DNA from: Clostridia bacterium
GTDB lineage: Bacteria; Bacillota; Clostridia; Christensenellales; Borkfalkiaceae
Direction of reading: 5' to 3'
Length of the DNA stretch: 64,000 nucleotides
Assembly: GCA_017558105.1 (NCBI GenBank)
Contig: JAFYWI010000011.1
Location: 1-64,000 of the forward strand
In this document: positions 34,132 to 42,449 of the stretch, one piece after another
Position numbering within the stretch: position 1 is the first letter of the stretch
How the letters are laid out: the number at the start of each line of letters is the position of its first letter
Program-made: the position numbers and the translations under genes
Notes under the pieces: model-generated
Database searches by the model: none
Told to the model about the DNA's origin: nothing
Seen by the model: only the letters and a program-made list of their open reading frames with translations

Positions 34132-35814
34132 ATGGATTATAAAATTTATATAGCAAAAAAACTTAATATCGAAGGGCTAGATGCAGAAAGTATTTCATCT
34201 TTTATAGAAATTCCACCAGAAACCACTATGGGAGATTATGCGTTGCCTTGCTTTAAGTTAGCAAAAATTATGCGTCGTCCACCAGTGGTTATTGCCGAAA
34301 CTTTGGCTAACGGGTTTACTACTGATGAAGTTATTAAAGAATGTTCTGCACTAAACGGCTATTTAAATTTCAAAATAAATAGAGAAAACTTTGCTTTAAC
34401 CACGTTAGAAGAAGTTTTAACGTTAAACGAAAATTTTGGTTCTTCTAATATTGGTGAAGGCAAAACAATTTGTATAGACTATTCTTCAATTAACATTGCA
34501 AAACCTTTCCATATAGGGCATTTATCTACCACGGTAATAGGTAGCGCACTTTGCAAAATATTTAGGTTTTTAGGTTATAAAGTAGTTGGTATTAACCACC
34601 TTGGCGACTATGGCACTCAATTCGGTAAACTTATTGTTGCATATAAATTATGGAGTAGCGAAGAAGCCGTTAAACAAGGTAGGCTAAAAGAACTAACCAG
34701 AATATACGTTAAATTCCACGAAGAAGCAAAATCAAACCCTTCTTTAGACGATGAAGCAAGAAGATATTTTACTTTAATTGAAAACGGCGATGAAGAAAGT
34801 AATAAACTTTTCAATTTATTTAAGCAAATTACCTTAGAAGAAGTAGATAAAATTTATAAAATGCTAAACGTTTCTTTCGATTCTTACGCAGGCGAAAGTT
34901 TTTATAACGATAAAATGTCGCCAATAGTAGCAGAATTAAACGAAAAGGGGCTAATAAAGAAATCAGAAGGGGCGTCTATAGTAGATTTAGAAGAATATGG
35001 TATGCCACCTTGTTTAATATTGAAATCAGATGGCTCTACACTTTACGCCACGCGTGATATTGCCGCAGCGGTTTATAGAAAAAACACTTACGATTTTTAT
35101 AAGTGCTTATACGTTGTTGCATACCAACAAAACCTACACTTTAAGCAATTCTTTAAGGTAATAGAATTAATGGGAAGAAGTTGGGCGAAAGATTTAGAAC
35201 ACGTAGCCTATGGTATGGTTTCTTTAGAAGACGGGGCTATGAGTACTAGAACTGGTAACGTTGTTCTACTAGAAGACGTTATTAGCCGTACCATAGAAAA
35301 AGCCTATAACGTAATAGAAGCAAAAAACCCTAATATAGAAAATAAAGAAGAAGTTGCAAAAACCGTAGGTACTGGCGCAGTTATTTTTGGTGCGCTATGT
35401 AATAGTAAAATAAAAGATATAGTATTCTCTTACGACAGAGTATTATCTTTCGAAGGTGAAACTTGCCCTTACGTTCAATACACGGTTGCAAGGTGCAATA
35501 GCGTTATAAAAAAATGTGGCAACGGTGGGGCTTATACTATAAAAGATATGCAAAAAGAAGAATACGACGTAATTTCTTTACTAGGCAAATTTAAAGAAAC
35601 TATTGTTCGTGCAAGCGAAAAATACGAACCTTTCTTCATTACAAGGTATGCCTTAGACTTAGCAACGGCATTTAACAAATTCTACTTTGATTGCAAAATT
35701 GCAGTAGAAGACGAAAACGTAAGGAATTTTAGGCTTGCTATAACCAAAGCAACCAAAATAACTTTAACTAACGCCCTAACGTTACTTGGCATTGGCGTTG
35801 TAGAACAAATGTAG
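34132..35814 (+). CDS. argS: Arginyl-tRNA synthetase
   Basis: The class I synthetase of 560 residues charges tRNA-Arg. The HIGH motif appears as FHIGHL (AKPFHIGHLS), and the KMSKS position is altered (AMSTRTGNV), as is usual for ArgRS. An N-terminal additional domain and a C-terminal anticodon-binding DALR domain are present. The ORF also opens at a TTG twelve bases upstream, but GGAGAG fits the ATG at 34132. The HAD phosphatase follows after 11 bases. Confidence 0.96.
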   Translation: MDYKIYIAKKLNIEGLDAESISSFIEIPPETTMGDYALPCFKLAKIMRRPPVVIAETLANGFTTDEVIKECSALNGYLNFKINRENFALTTLEEVLTLNENFGSSNIGEGKTICIDYSSINIAKPFHIGHLSTTVIGSALCKIFRFLGYKVVGINHLGDYGTQFGKLIVAYKLWSSEEAVKQGRLKELTRIYVKFHEEAKSNPSLDDEARRYFTLIENGDEESNKLFNLFKQITLEEVDKIYKMLNVSFDSYAGESFYNDKMSPIVAELNEKGLIKKSEGASIVDLEEYGMPPCLILKSDGSTLYATRDIAAAVYRKNTYDFYKCLYVVAYQQNLHFKQFFKVIELMGRSWAKDLEHVAYGMVSLEDGAMSTRTGNVVLLEDVISRTIEKAYNVIEAKNPNIENKEEVAKTVGTGAVIFGALCNSKIKDIVFSYDRVLSFEGETCPYVQYTVARCNSVIKKCGNGGAYTIKDMQKEEYDVISLLGKFKETIVRASEKYEPFFITRYALDLATAFNKFYFDCKIAVEDENVRNFRLAITKATKITLTNALTLLGIGVVEQM

Positions 35815-35825
35815 GAATTTTTTAT

Positions 35826-36473
35826 ATGGAAAAGTTAGTTATTTTTGATTTAGACGGCACGATTTTACACACTATTCCAGATATTTTAGATAGCATTAAC
35901 GTTATGCTAAACCATTTTGGGCATAATGAAGTAACCTTTAACCAAGTTAGAAGTTTCGTTGGGCACGGCGCTAAAGATTTAGTTAAAAAATGCGTAGGTA
36001 TTCCTTTAACTGAAGAAGAACTAACCGAAAGGCTACGTTTTTATAACGACGTTTACGATAAATCTAATAGCCCAAAAACCTGCCTTTTCGATGGTATGGA
36101 AGAAGTTATTTTAACCTTAAAGAATAGGGGGTATAAACTTGCCATACTTTCTAATAAGCCACACGAATCAACCTTATGCGTTTACGAAAGATATTTAAAA
36201 AAATATAATTTCGACTACGTTGTTGGCAGTTCTGCTAACGTAAAATGCAAGCCAGATAAAACTGCCGCTTTAAGCATTTTAGAAAAATTAAACGTTAAAA
36301 AAGAAAACGCCTACTTCGTGGGCGATGGCGAAACAGACGTTTTAACTTTTATTAATGCAGAAATTAAAGGGGTAGCATGCCTTTGGGGTTATAGAGATAA
36401 AGAAGTTTTAGTGGAAGTAGGTGCAAAAGTTTTTGCAAATACGCCAAAAGAACTACTTACTCTTATTAAATAA
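35826..36473 (+). CDS. HAD-family phosphatase (phosphoglycolate phosphatase-like)
   Basis: This 215-residue HAD hydrolase has motif I FDLDGTIL near residue 7, motif II LSNKPH, the Lys in KCKPDK and motif III VGDGETDV. The cap sits between motifs I and II (C1 type). The family acts on phosphoglycolate, beta-phosphoglucomutase substrates or pyrophosphate, so the substrate is not certain. It is co-directional with argS. Confidence 0.88.
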   Translation: MEKLVIFDLDGTILHTIPDILDSINVMLNHFGHNEVTFNQVRSFVGHGAKDLVKKCVGIPLTEEELTERLRFYNDVYDKSNSPKTCLFDGMEEVILTLKNRGYKLAILSNKPHESTLCVYERYLKKYNFDYVVGSSANVKCKPDKTAALSILEKLNVKKENAYFVGDGETDVLTFINAEIKGVACLWGYRDKEVLVEVGAKVFANTPKELLTLIK

Positions 36474-36483
36474 CCTTATCTAA

Positions 36484-36508
36484 TAAAAAAACAAGGCGGT
36501 TAGCCTTG
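36484..36508 (-). terminator. Terminator of the minus-strand 56-residue ORF
   Basis: On the minus strand CAAGGC and GCCTTG form a stem (36492-36508) with a short loop containing the stop codon of the small ORF, followed by TTTTTTT. On the plus strand the hairpin lacks a T run. Confidence 0.6.
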
Positions 36509-36670
36509 CTTATCTTCCTTTATATTTTTATTTAATTTTTCATCATTTTTATTTTCAACTTTTAATAAAATTAAATATTTAACCAAAGAAAATTCTATAA
36601 TTATTAATAGTGCAATAATTACAATTAGTAAATAATTTAAGTTTTGTGCAATATATTCAAAAATAGTCAT
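36500..36670 (-). CDS. Small single-TM protein, 56 residues
   Basis: This short ORF starts at an ATG at 36670 preceded by AAGGAA. It encodes an N-terminal MTIFEYIAQN, one long hydrophobic helix (about residues 11-36, rich in Ile/Leu) and a Lys/Asn/Glu-rich tail. An intrinsic terminator directly at its stop supports an expressed gene. I do not recognise it; it could be a small regulatory membrane peptide or a toxin-like peptide, but no partner is evident. Confidence 0.55.
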   Translation of the reverse strand: MTIFEYIAQNLNYLLIVIIALLIIIEFSLVKYLILLKVENKNDEKLNKNIKEDKQG

Positions 36671-36748
36671 ACTTTTTTAATTCCTTAATTTTTACAATTA
36701 AATTTTAATATATTTTTACAAATTAGTCAAGTTTTAGAGGTGATATAA

Positions 36749-37954
36749 TTGTTGTTTAATTTTAAAGTTGCCGTAATTGGTGGCGGAGCATCTGGAATAT
36801 TAACTGCCGTAGAATTAGTTAGTGGCAAAAATGCTTTTTGTGGCAAAGATATTGCTATAATTGAACGTAATGAAAGAATAGGCAAAAAACTTATTGCAAC
36901 GGGCAACGGGCAAGGCAATATTTTAAATGCTAAAATAAATAAAGCAAACTATTATGGAGATACAACCTTAATAGAAAACTTTGTTAACGGCTTAAAAGAA
37001 ATAAATTTAGCAGAATATTTTTATAAATTGGGCATACCACAAACAGAGAGCGAAGATGGTAAAATTTACCCAATTAGTAAACAAGCAAGCGCCGTTTTAG
37101 ACGTGTTGATGAAATATTTACTTTCTAAAGGAGTAAATATAATTACTGGCGAAAAGGTTATAAGCATAAATAAAGAAACCATTGGCTTTAACTTAAAAAC
37201 GGAAAACAACAAATATTTTGCCAATAAGGTTGTAGTTGCTATTGGTGGAAAGGCTGGTAAACACTTTGGAACAGACGGCACTTCTTATAGCCTTTTAACT
37301 AATTTAGGGCACGAACTAACTAAATTATACCCATCTTTAGTGCAAATTAAAGCAGATTTAACTAAAATAAGGGGCTTAAAAGGTATTAAAGAAAAGGCAA
37401 CCGTTTACGCGTTAGACGGCGAAAAAGTGTTAAAGCAACATACTGGCGATATACTTTTTACAGAATACGGCGTGTCTGGGTCAAGCATATTTCAAATTTC
37501 GGGGCATTTAGCAACAGCAGTAAACCCGAATATAAGGGTAGAATTTTTACCTAACTACACTTTAGCCGAAACTGAAAAAATTATTAAAGATAAAATTAGT
37601 AACTGCACCTTTATGCAAAAAGAAGAAATACTTTGTGGCATAGTGAATAAAAAAGTAGGTTTGCAAATATTAAAAGAAGTTAAAAATTTTAATTATAAAG
37701 AAATAGCGTACGCAATAAAAAATTTTAACCTAAAAGTTACCGGCAGTTTGGGTTTTGATTACGCCCAAGTTACAAAAGGTGGAATAACGGCTAAAAACCT
37801 AAATTCAAAAACTTTTGAAAGCAACGTTAATAACGGGCTTTATATCGTTGGCGAAGCACTTAACGTAGACGGCGATTGTGGTGGATATAACCTATCTTTT
37901 GCATTTTATAGTGGCATAACCTGTGCAAGAGATATAAAAGACAAAATTAATTAA
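36749..37954 (+). CDS. NAD(P)/FAD-dependent oxidoreductase, HI0933/BaiN family
   Basis: This flavoprotein of about 401 residues has the FAD-binding GGGASGILTA at the N terminus and NERIGKKLIATGNGQGN, typical of the YhiN/HI0933 family. It ends in GLYIVGEALNVDGDCGGYNLSFAF. Some relatives act in reductive bile-acid metabolism, but most are uncharacterised. The start is TTG at 36749 or the next codon, TTG 36752. A long SD, GAGGTGAT at 36737-36744, is better spaced for 36752. Confidence 0.88.
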   Translation: MLFNFKVAVIGGGASGILTAVELVSGKNAFCGKDIAIIERNERIGKKLIATGNGQGNILNAKINKANYYGDTTLIENFVNGLKEINLAEYFYKLGIPQTESEDGKIYPISKQASAVLDVLMKYLLSKGVNIITGEKVISINKETIGFNLKTENNKYFANKVVVAIGGKAGKHFGTDGTSYSLLTNLGHELTKLYPSLVQIKADLTKIRGLKGIKEKATVYALDGEKVLKQHTGDILFTEYGVSGSSIFQISGHLATAVNPNIRVEFLPNYTLAETEKIIKDKISNCTFMQKEEILCGIVNKKVGLQILKEVKNFNYKEIAYAIKNFNLKVTGSLGFDYAQVTKGGITAKNLNSKTFESNVNNGLYIVGEALNVDGDCGGYNLSFAFYSGITCARDIKDKIN

Positions 37955-37966
37955 AGGGGAAAAATT

Positions 37967-39382
37967 ATGGCAACATTTAAGAAATTAAGTAATGAATTAT
38001 TAGACAAGCAACACCTATCCGTTTTAAGAGAAATTGGTAGGGTTATTGGTGTAAAATCTTCTACTTCTAAAAAGAAAGAAGACTTAATTAAAGGTATTTT
38101 AGATATTCAAAACAACAAACTAAAACCAGTAGAGCCATCAAAAAGGGGTGCTCCACCAAAAATTAAAATAGATATAAGTGCTTTTTTAGAAGCAGAATCT
38201 AAAGAAAAGCCTTACGATGACGTACCTTTAGAACATAAGAACTTAACTTTTAACGATAGTAGTTCAGGCGCAATAGTAGTAGAAGGCGTTTTAGAATTGC
38301 ACGTTTCTGGCTTTGGTTTTTTACGCGTAAATAATTACGAAAATTCTAAAGAAGACGTATACGTTTCACCACAAAACATAAGAAAATATAATTTAAGAAG
38401 GGGAGATAAAGTTAAAGCAAAAGCAAAAACGGTTAGAGAAGGCGACTCTATGGCTTTGCAAGAAGTTTTATCTATTAACGACCTAACCCCAGAAACCTTC
38501 TTAAAAAGAGCAAATTTCGACGATTTAATCCCTTACTACCCAACCGAAAGAATTAAATTAGAAACTTTTAATAACGACTTATCTATTAGGTGTATAGACC
38601 TTTTTGCTCCATTAGGTATGGGGCAAAGGGGGTTAATAGTTGCTCCACCAAAAACGGGCAAAACCACTTTATTAAAACTTATAGCGCAATCTATAGAAGA
38701 AAATTATAAAGACGTTAAACTAATAGTGTTGTTAATAGACGAGCGCCCAGAAGAAGTTACCGATATTAAACGTTCGGTAAAAGGCGAAGTAGTTTTCTCT
38801 ACCTTTGATGAAGGGGCAGAACACCATATAAGAGCAGCCGAACTAGTTGTAAATAGGGCAAAAAGGTTAGTAGAAGTAGGTCAAAACGTAGTAATTTTAA
38901 TGGATTCTATAACAAGGCTTGCAAGAGCGTATAACAACACCATAGAAAGCAGTGGTAAAACGTTATCCGGTGGTTTAGACCCTGTTGCTTTGCAAGGCCC
39001 AAAACGTTTCTTTGGGTCGGCAAGAAACATAGAAAATGGTGGTAGTTTAACAATTTTATCTACTGCACTAATAGAAACTGGTAGCCGCATGGACGACGTT
39101 ATTTACGAAGAATTCAAAGGTACTGGCAATATGGAAATTCACCTTTCAAGAGAGTTAAGCGAAAAACGAATTTTTCCTGCAATAGATTTATATAAATCTG
39201 GCACAAGAAAAGATGAATTGTTATTAACCGAAGAAGAACAAAAAGTAGTATATGAATTAAGAAGAATTTTACAACAAAGAACAGATGCTACAGATTCTTT
39301 ATTAGATATGTTAAAAAAGACAAAAAATAACGAAGAATTTATATCTAAAGTACCAGTTTGGTTGCAATTATATAAAAAGTAA
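37967..39382 (+). CDS. rho: Transcription termination factor Rho
   Basis: The 471-residue hexameric RNA helicase has the N-terminal Rho domain, the cold-shock-like RNA-binding domain (GFGFLRVNNYE, YVSPQNIRKYNLRRGD), the P-loop PPKTGKTTLL, LLIDERPEEVTD (Walker B region) and the Q-loop SGGLDPVAL. It terminates transcription at non-intrinsic sites. AGGGG precedes the ATG. The DNA methyltransferase starts one base after the stop. Confidence 0.96.
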   Translation: MATFKKLSNELLDKQHLSVLREIGRVIGVKSSTSKKKEDLIKGILDIQNNKLKPVEPSKRGAPPKIKIDISAFLEAESKEKPYDDVPLEHKNLTFNDSSSGAIVVEGVLELHVSGFGFLRVNNYENSKEDVYVSPQNIRKYNLRRGDKVKAKAKTVREGDSMALQEVLSINDLTPETFLKRANFDDLIPYYPTERIKLETFNNDLSIRCIDLFAPLGMGQRGLIVAPPKTGKTTLLKLIAQSIEENYKDVKLIVLLIDERPEEVTDIKRSVKGEVVFSTFDEGAEHHIRAAELVVNRAKRLVEVGQNVVILMDSITRLARAYNNTIESSGKTLSGGLDPVALQGPKRFFGSARNIENGGSLTILSTALIETGSRMDDVIYEEFKGTGNMEIHLSRELSEKRIFPAIDLYKSGTRKDELLLTEEEQKVVYELRRILQQRTDATDSLLDMLKKTKNNEEFISKVPVWLQLYKK

Positions 39383-39383
39383 T

Positions 39384-40307
39384 ATGAAATCAGCAAGAAA
39401 TAAAACAATAGATTTTTCTCTAAAAGAAGGCGAAAAATACTTAAATATGTGCGTTAGGGCAGAAAACGTAGAAAAAATTACGCCAAATAATATAGTTATT
39501 GGCGATGCTTTTGAGTCCTTAAAAAAGGTAGAAGATAATAGTGTAGATTTACTTATAGTAGACCCACCATATAATTTAAACAAGTATTTTCACGGCAATT
39601 ATTTTAAGAAATCTTCTTTAGAAGAGTATAAAGAATACACTAAAAATTGGCTTGATGCCGTTATAAAAAAGTTAAAAAACACGGCAAGTGTTTACGTTTG
39701 TTGCGATTGGGAAAGTGCTTTGGTTATAGGCGAAGTTTTAGCAGAGAAATTGCAACTTAAAAACAGAATAACTTGGTCTAGAGATAAAGGTAGAGGCGCA
39801 AAATCTAATTGGAAAAACAGTATGGAAGACGTGTTTTTTGCCACCGTTTCCGAAGAATACACCTTTAATTTAGAAGCCGTTAAGGTAAGAAAAAAAGTGT
39901 TAGCACCTTATAAAGAAAAAGGCGTTCCAAAAGATTGGGAAGAAACAAAATTTGGCAAATATCGCAATACTTGCCCTTCTAATTTTTGGAACGATATTTC
40001 CGTTCCATATTGGTCTATGGCAGAAAATACTGCGCACCCAACCCAAAAACCAGAAAAACTTATTGCTAAGTTAATGCTTGCAAGTTCAAACGAAAACGAC
40101 TTGGTTTTAGATATTTTTGCAGGCTGTGGCACTACGGGGGTTGTTGCTAAAAAGTTAAACAGAAAATATATTTGCATAGAACAAAATCCTTTGTATTGCG
40201 CTTGGGCAGAAAAAAGGTTAGAAATGGCAGAAACAGATAAATCTATTCAAGGGTATAAAGACGGAATTTTCTACGAAAGGAATAGCGACTATACGACAAA
40301 AAGATAG
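39384..40307 (+). CDS. Solitary beta-class DNA methyltransferase (DPPY, probably N6-adenine)
   Basis: The 307-residue enzyme has motif IV DPPYNL at residue 60, then the target region, HPTQKPEKL (motif X) and motif I LDIFAGCGTTG near 243. This IV-before-I order defines the beta class; DPPY suggests adenine N6 methylation, though N4-cytosine is not excluded. No restriction nuclease is nearby. It starts TAATATG after rho, without an SD, so it is translationally coupled to a housekeeping gene. It could have an epigenetic role. Confidence 0.88.
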   Translation: MKSARNKTIDFSLKEGEKYLNMCVRAENVEKITPNNIVIGDAFESLKKVEDNSVDLLIVDPPYNLNKYFHGNYFKKSSLEEYKEYTKNWLDAVIKKLKNTASVYVCCDWESALVIGEVLAEKLQLKNRITWSRDKGRGAKSNWKNSMEDVFFATVSEEYTFNLEAVKVRKKVLAPYKEKGVPKDWEETKFGKYRNTCPSNFWNDISVPYWSMAENTAHPTQKPEKLIAKLMLASSNENDLVLDIFAGCGTTGVVAKKLNRKYICIEQNPLYCAWAEKRLEMAETDKSIQGYKDGIFYERNSDYTTKR

Positions 40308-40371
40308 AGTATTTTTAATTGTTAAACAAGAAAAATAACTTAACGCAAAATAGCGTTTAATTAAAAAAATC

Positions 40372-40408
40372 AAAATTAAGGGCAACGAAATTCGTTGCCC
40401 TTAATTTT
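40372..40408. terminator. Intrinsic terminator after the methyltransferase gene
   Basis: Left arm AAAATTAAGGGCAACGAA and right arm TTCGTTGCCCTTAATTTT form a perfect 18-bp inverted repeat around one A, with T residues in the right arm. An additional small hairpin (AACGC with GCGTT) lies just upstream. Confidence 0.8.
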
Positions 40409-40440
40409 ACAAAAATTAACTAATTTTTTTTATATTCCGG

Positions 40441-40469
40441 TTGAATTATTTTTTCTTTGGTGATATAAT
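40441..40469 (+). promoter_or_regulatory. Promoter of the patatin-like gene
   Basis: TTGAAT (40441-40446) and TATAAT (40464-40469) are 17 bases apart. Predicted +1 is near 40476; AAGGAAG precedes the ATG at 40500. Confidence 0.65.
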
Positions 40470-40499
40470 TAAAGTCGTTTTATTAAAAGGAAGTTAAAA

Positions 40500-41285
40500 A
40501 TGAAGAAATTAGGTTTAGTTTTAGGCGCAGGCGGAAGCCGAGGAGTAGCACACATAGGTTTTTTAAATGCATTAGATGAAGCAGGCATTAAACCACAAAT
40601 TATAACGGGGTGTTCAATGGGCTCGTTAATAGGTGGTTGCTATGCCGTAGGTATTAAGCCAGAACGTATGAAAAAGGAAATAACCAAACTAAAAATGTCT
40701 GAATTATTAGACCTTTCTATTAACCCTTTTGGCAACGTTGCGTTGTTGCGTTCTAAAAAAGTATATAAAAAATTAAGCCATTATTTTAAAGATACAACCT
40801 TTGAACAACTAAAAATTCCATTTAATTGTGTTGCCGTAGATATGATTTCTGGCGAAACCGTAAAGTTTAATAAAGAAGAAAAAGTTTTAGACGGGGTTAT
40901 GGCAAGTTGTTGTATTCCAGGCTTGTTTAAGCCGGTAGAACGTGGCGAACAAAGGCTTATAGACGGCAACGTAAAATGTAGGCTACCAATAGAAGTTGCA
41001 GAAGAAATGGGTGCAGACGTAACCGTTGCGGTAGACGTTTTGGGCGAAGTTAGAAATAATAATAAAAAATATAATTTATTTTCTGCTATGCTTAGAACGG
41101 CAGATATTTACGAAGCAGAACTAAGCAGATATAGGTTGCTTGCTCATCCACCTACGTTATATTTTAACGTTGATTTAGGTGATATGAACCAATATAAGTT
41201 TAAGGGTATTCCGGAAGCAATAGAAATTGGCTACGAACTAGGCAAAGAAAATATAAAAAAAATTAAAAAGATTTTAGAAGACTAA
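40500..41285 (+). CDS. Patatin-like phospholipase family protein
   Basis: The 261-residue Ser hydrolase has the oxyanion loop GAGGSRG, the nucleophile S39 in GCSMGS and the dyad Asp in LIDGNVK (DGN rather than DGG), as in the RssA/NTE subgroup. It probably hydrolyses phospholipids or acyl esters on the cytosolic face of the membrane. It stands alone between a promoter and a terminator. Confidence 0.9.
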   Translation: MKKLGLVLGAGGSRGVAHIGFLNALDEAGIKPQIITGCSMGSLIGGCYAVGIKPERMKKEITKLKMSELLDLSINPFGNVALLRSKKVYKKLSHYFKDTTFEQLKIPFNCVAVDMISGETVKFNKEEKVLDGVMASCCIPGLFKPVERGEQRLIDGNVKCRLPIEVAEEMGADVTVAVDVLGEVRNNNKKYNLFSAMLRTADIYEAELSRYRLLAHPPTLYFNVDLGDMNQYKFKGIPEAIEIGYELGKENIKKIKKILED

Positions 41286-41306
41286 CTTAAAAATGTAAAA
41301 GTAAGC

Positions 41307-41335
41307 AAAAGCCATCTGTTTATCAGATGGCTTTT
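41307..41335 (+). terminator. Intrinsic terminator after the patatin gene
   Basis: AAAAGCCATCTG and CAGATGGCTTTT form a 12-bp stem with a TTTAT loop and terminal T residues. Confidence 0.85.
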
Positions 41336-41350
41336 ATAATAAAAATAAAC

Positions 41351-41379
41351 TTTACTAAATTAAAAAAATGTGTTATATT
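41351..41379 (+). promoter_or_regulatory. ispG promoter
   Basis: TTTACT (41351-41356) and TATATT (41374-41379) are 17 bases apart with an extended TGT. Confidence 0.55.
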
Positions 41380-41408
41380 AAAAATAGCAATCTGTTTTTG
41401 GGGGAATT

Positions 41409-42449
41409 ATGACCAAAAAAATACAAATAGGCAATTTATATATAGGCGGAGATGAAAGCATTAAAATTCAATCTATGTCCACTTGTACCTTAAAAGATAC
41501 TAGTAGGGCAATTGAACAATGCCTAAAATTACAAAATGCAGGTTGCGAAATTATAAGGTTTTCCGTTTTAGACGTTGAAGATACTTTGGCTATTAAAGAA
41601 ATAAAAAAACATATAAATATGCCACTCGTTGCAGACGTGCATTTCGATTATAAGTTGGCAATATCTGCAATAAAAAACGGGGCAGATAAAATTAGAATTA
41701 ACCCAGGTAATATCGGTGGCGAAAATAAGGTAAAAGAAGTAGCAAAAGCGCTAAAAGATTATAACGTTCCACTAAGGGTAGGCTCTAATACAGGTAGCGT
41801 AGAAAAAAAGTTTTTAACTAAATTTGGTAAAAACGAAATATCTTTAGGCGAAAGCGCTTTAGAAAAAGTTGCTATTTTAGAAAAAAACGGCGTAGAAAAC
41901 ATAGTTATTTCCGTTAAGGCAAGCGAAGTTCCGTTAATGGTAAAAGCATATAGGTACGTTGCAAATAAAACTAACTACCCACTTCATTTAGGGGTAACCG
42001 AAGCAGGCACGGAATATAACGGCATAATTAAAAACAGCATAGGCATAGGCGCACTTTTATTAGACGGAATTGGAAATACTATTAGGGTAAGTTTATCGGC
42101 AGACCCAGTAAAAGAAGTTATATCAGCAAAAAGCATTTTATCTGCACTAAACTTAAAAGAATACGGCGCAAAAATAATTGCTTGCCCAACTTGTGGCAGG
42201 TGCGAGTGGGATTGTATGGATTTTGCCAAAAAGGTAGAAGAATACACTAAAAATATAACAAAACCACTAAAAATTGCAGTTATGGGTTGCGTTGTAAACG
42301 GCCCGGGCGAAGCGCAAGATGCCGACCTTGGAGTTGCAGGTTCTAAAGAAGAATGTTGTATATTCGTAAAAGGTAAAATAATTAAAAAAGTAAAAGTAGA
42401 AAATATAGAAAAAGAATTTTTTAACGAGATAGATAAATGTCTAAAGTAA
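41409..42449 (+). CDS. ispG: 4-hydroxy-3-methylbut-2-enyl diphosphate synthase
   Basis: The 346-residue 4Fe-4S enzyme of the MEP isoprenoid pathway has the QSMSTCTLKDT start and HFDYKLA, followed by the cluster-binding CPTCGRCEWDC near residue 258 and NGPGEA near the C terminus. The length is normal for the bacterial short form. In many Firmicutes dxr, rseP and ispG precede polC; here only ispG is left. It overlaps the next gene by 13 bases. Confidence 0.96.
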   Translation: MTKKIQIGNLYIGGDESIKIQSMSTCTLKDTSRAIEQCLKLQNAGCEIIRFSVLDVEDTLAIKEIKKHINMPLVADVHFDYKLAISAIKNGADKIRINPGNIGGENKVKEVAKALKDYNVPLRVGSNTGSVEKKFLTKFGKNEISLGESALEKVAILEKNGVENIVISVKASEVPLMVKAYRYVANKTNYPLHLGVTEAGTEYNGIIKNSIGIGALLLDGIGNTIRVSLSADPVKEVISAKSILSALNLKEYGAKIIACPTCGRCEWDCMDFAKKVEEYTKNITKPLKIAVMGCVVNGPGEAQDADLGVAGSKEECCIFVKGKIIKKVKVENIEKEFFNEIDKCLK

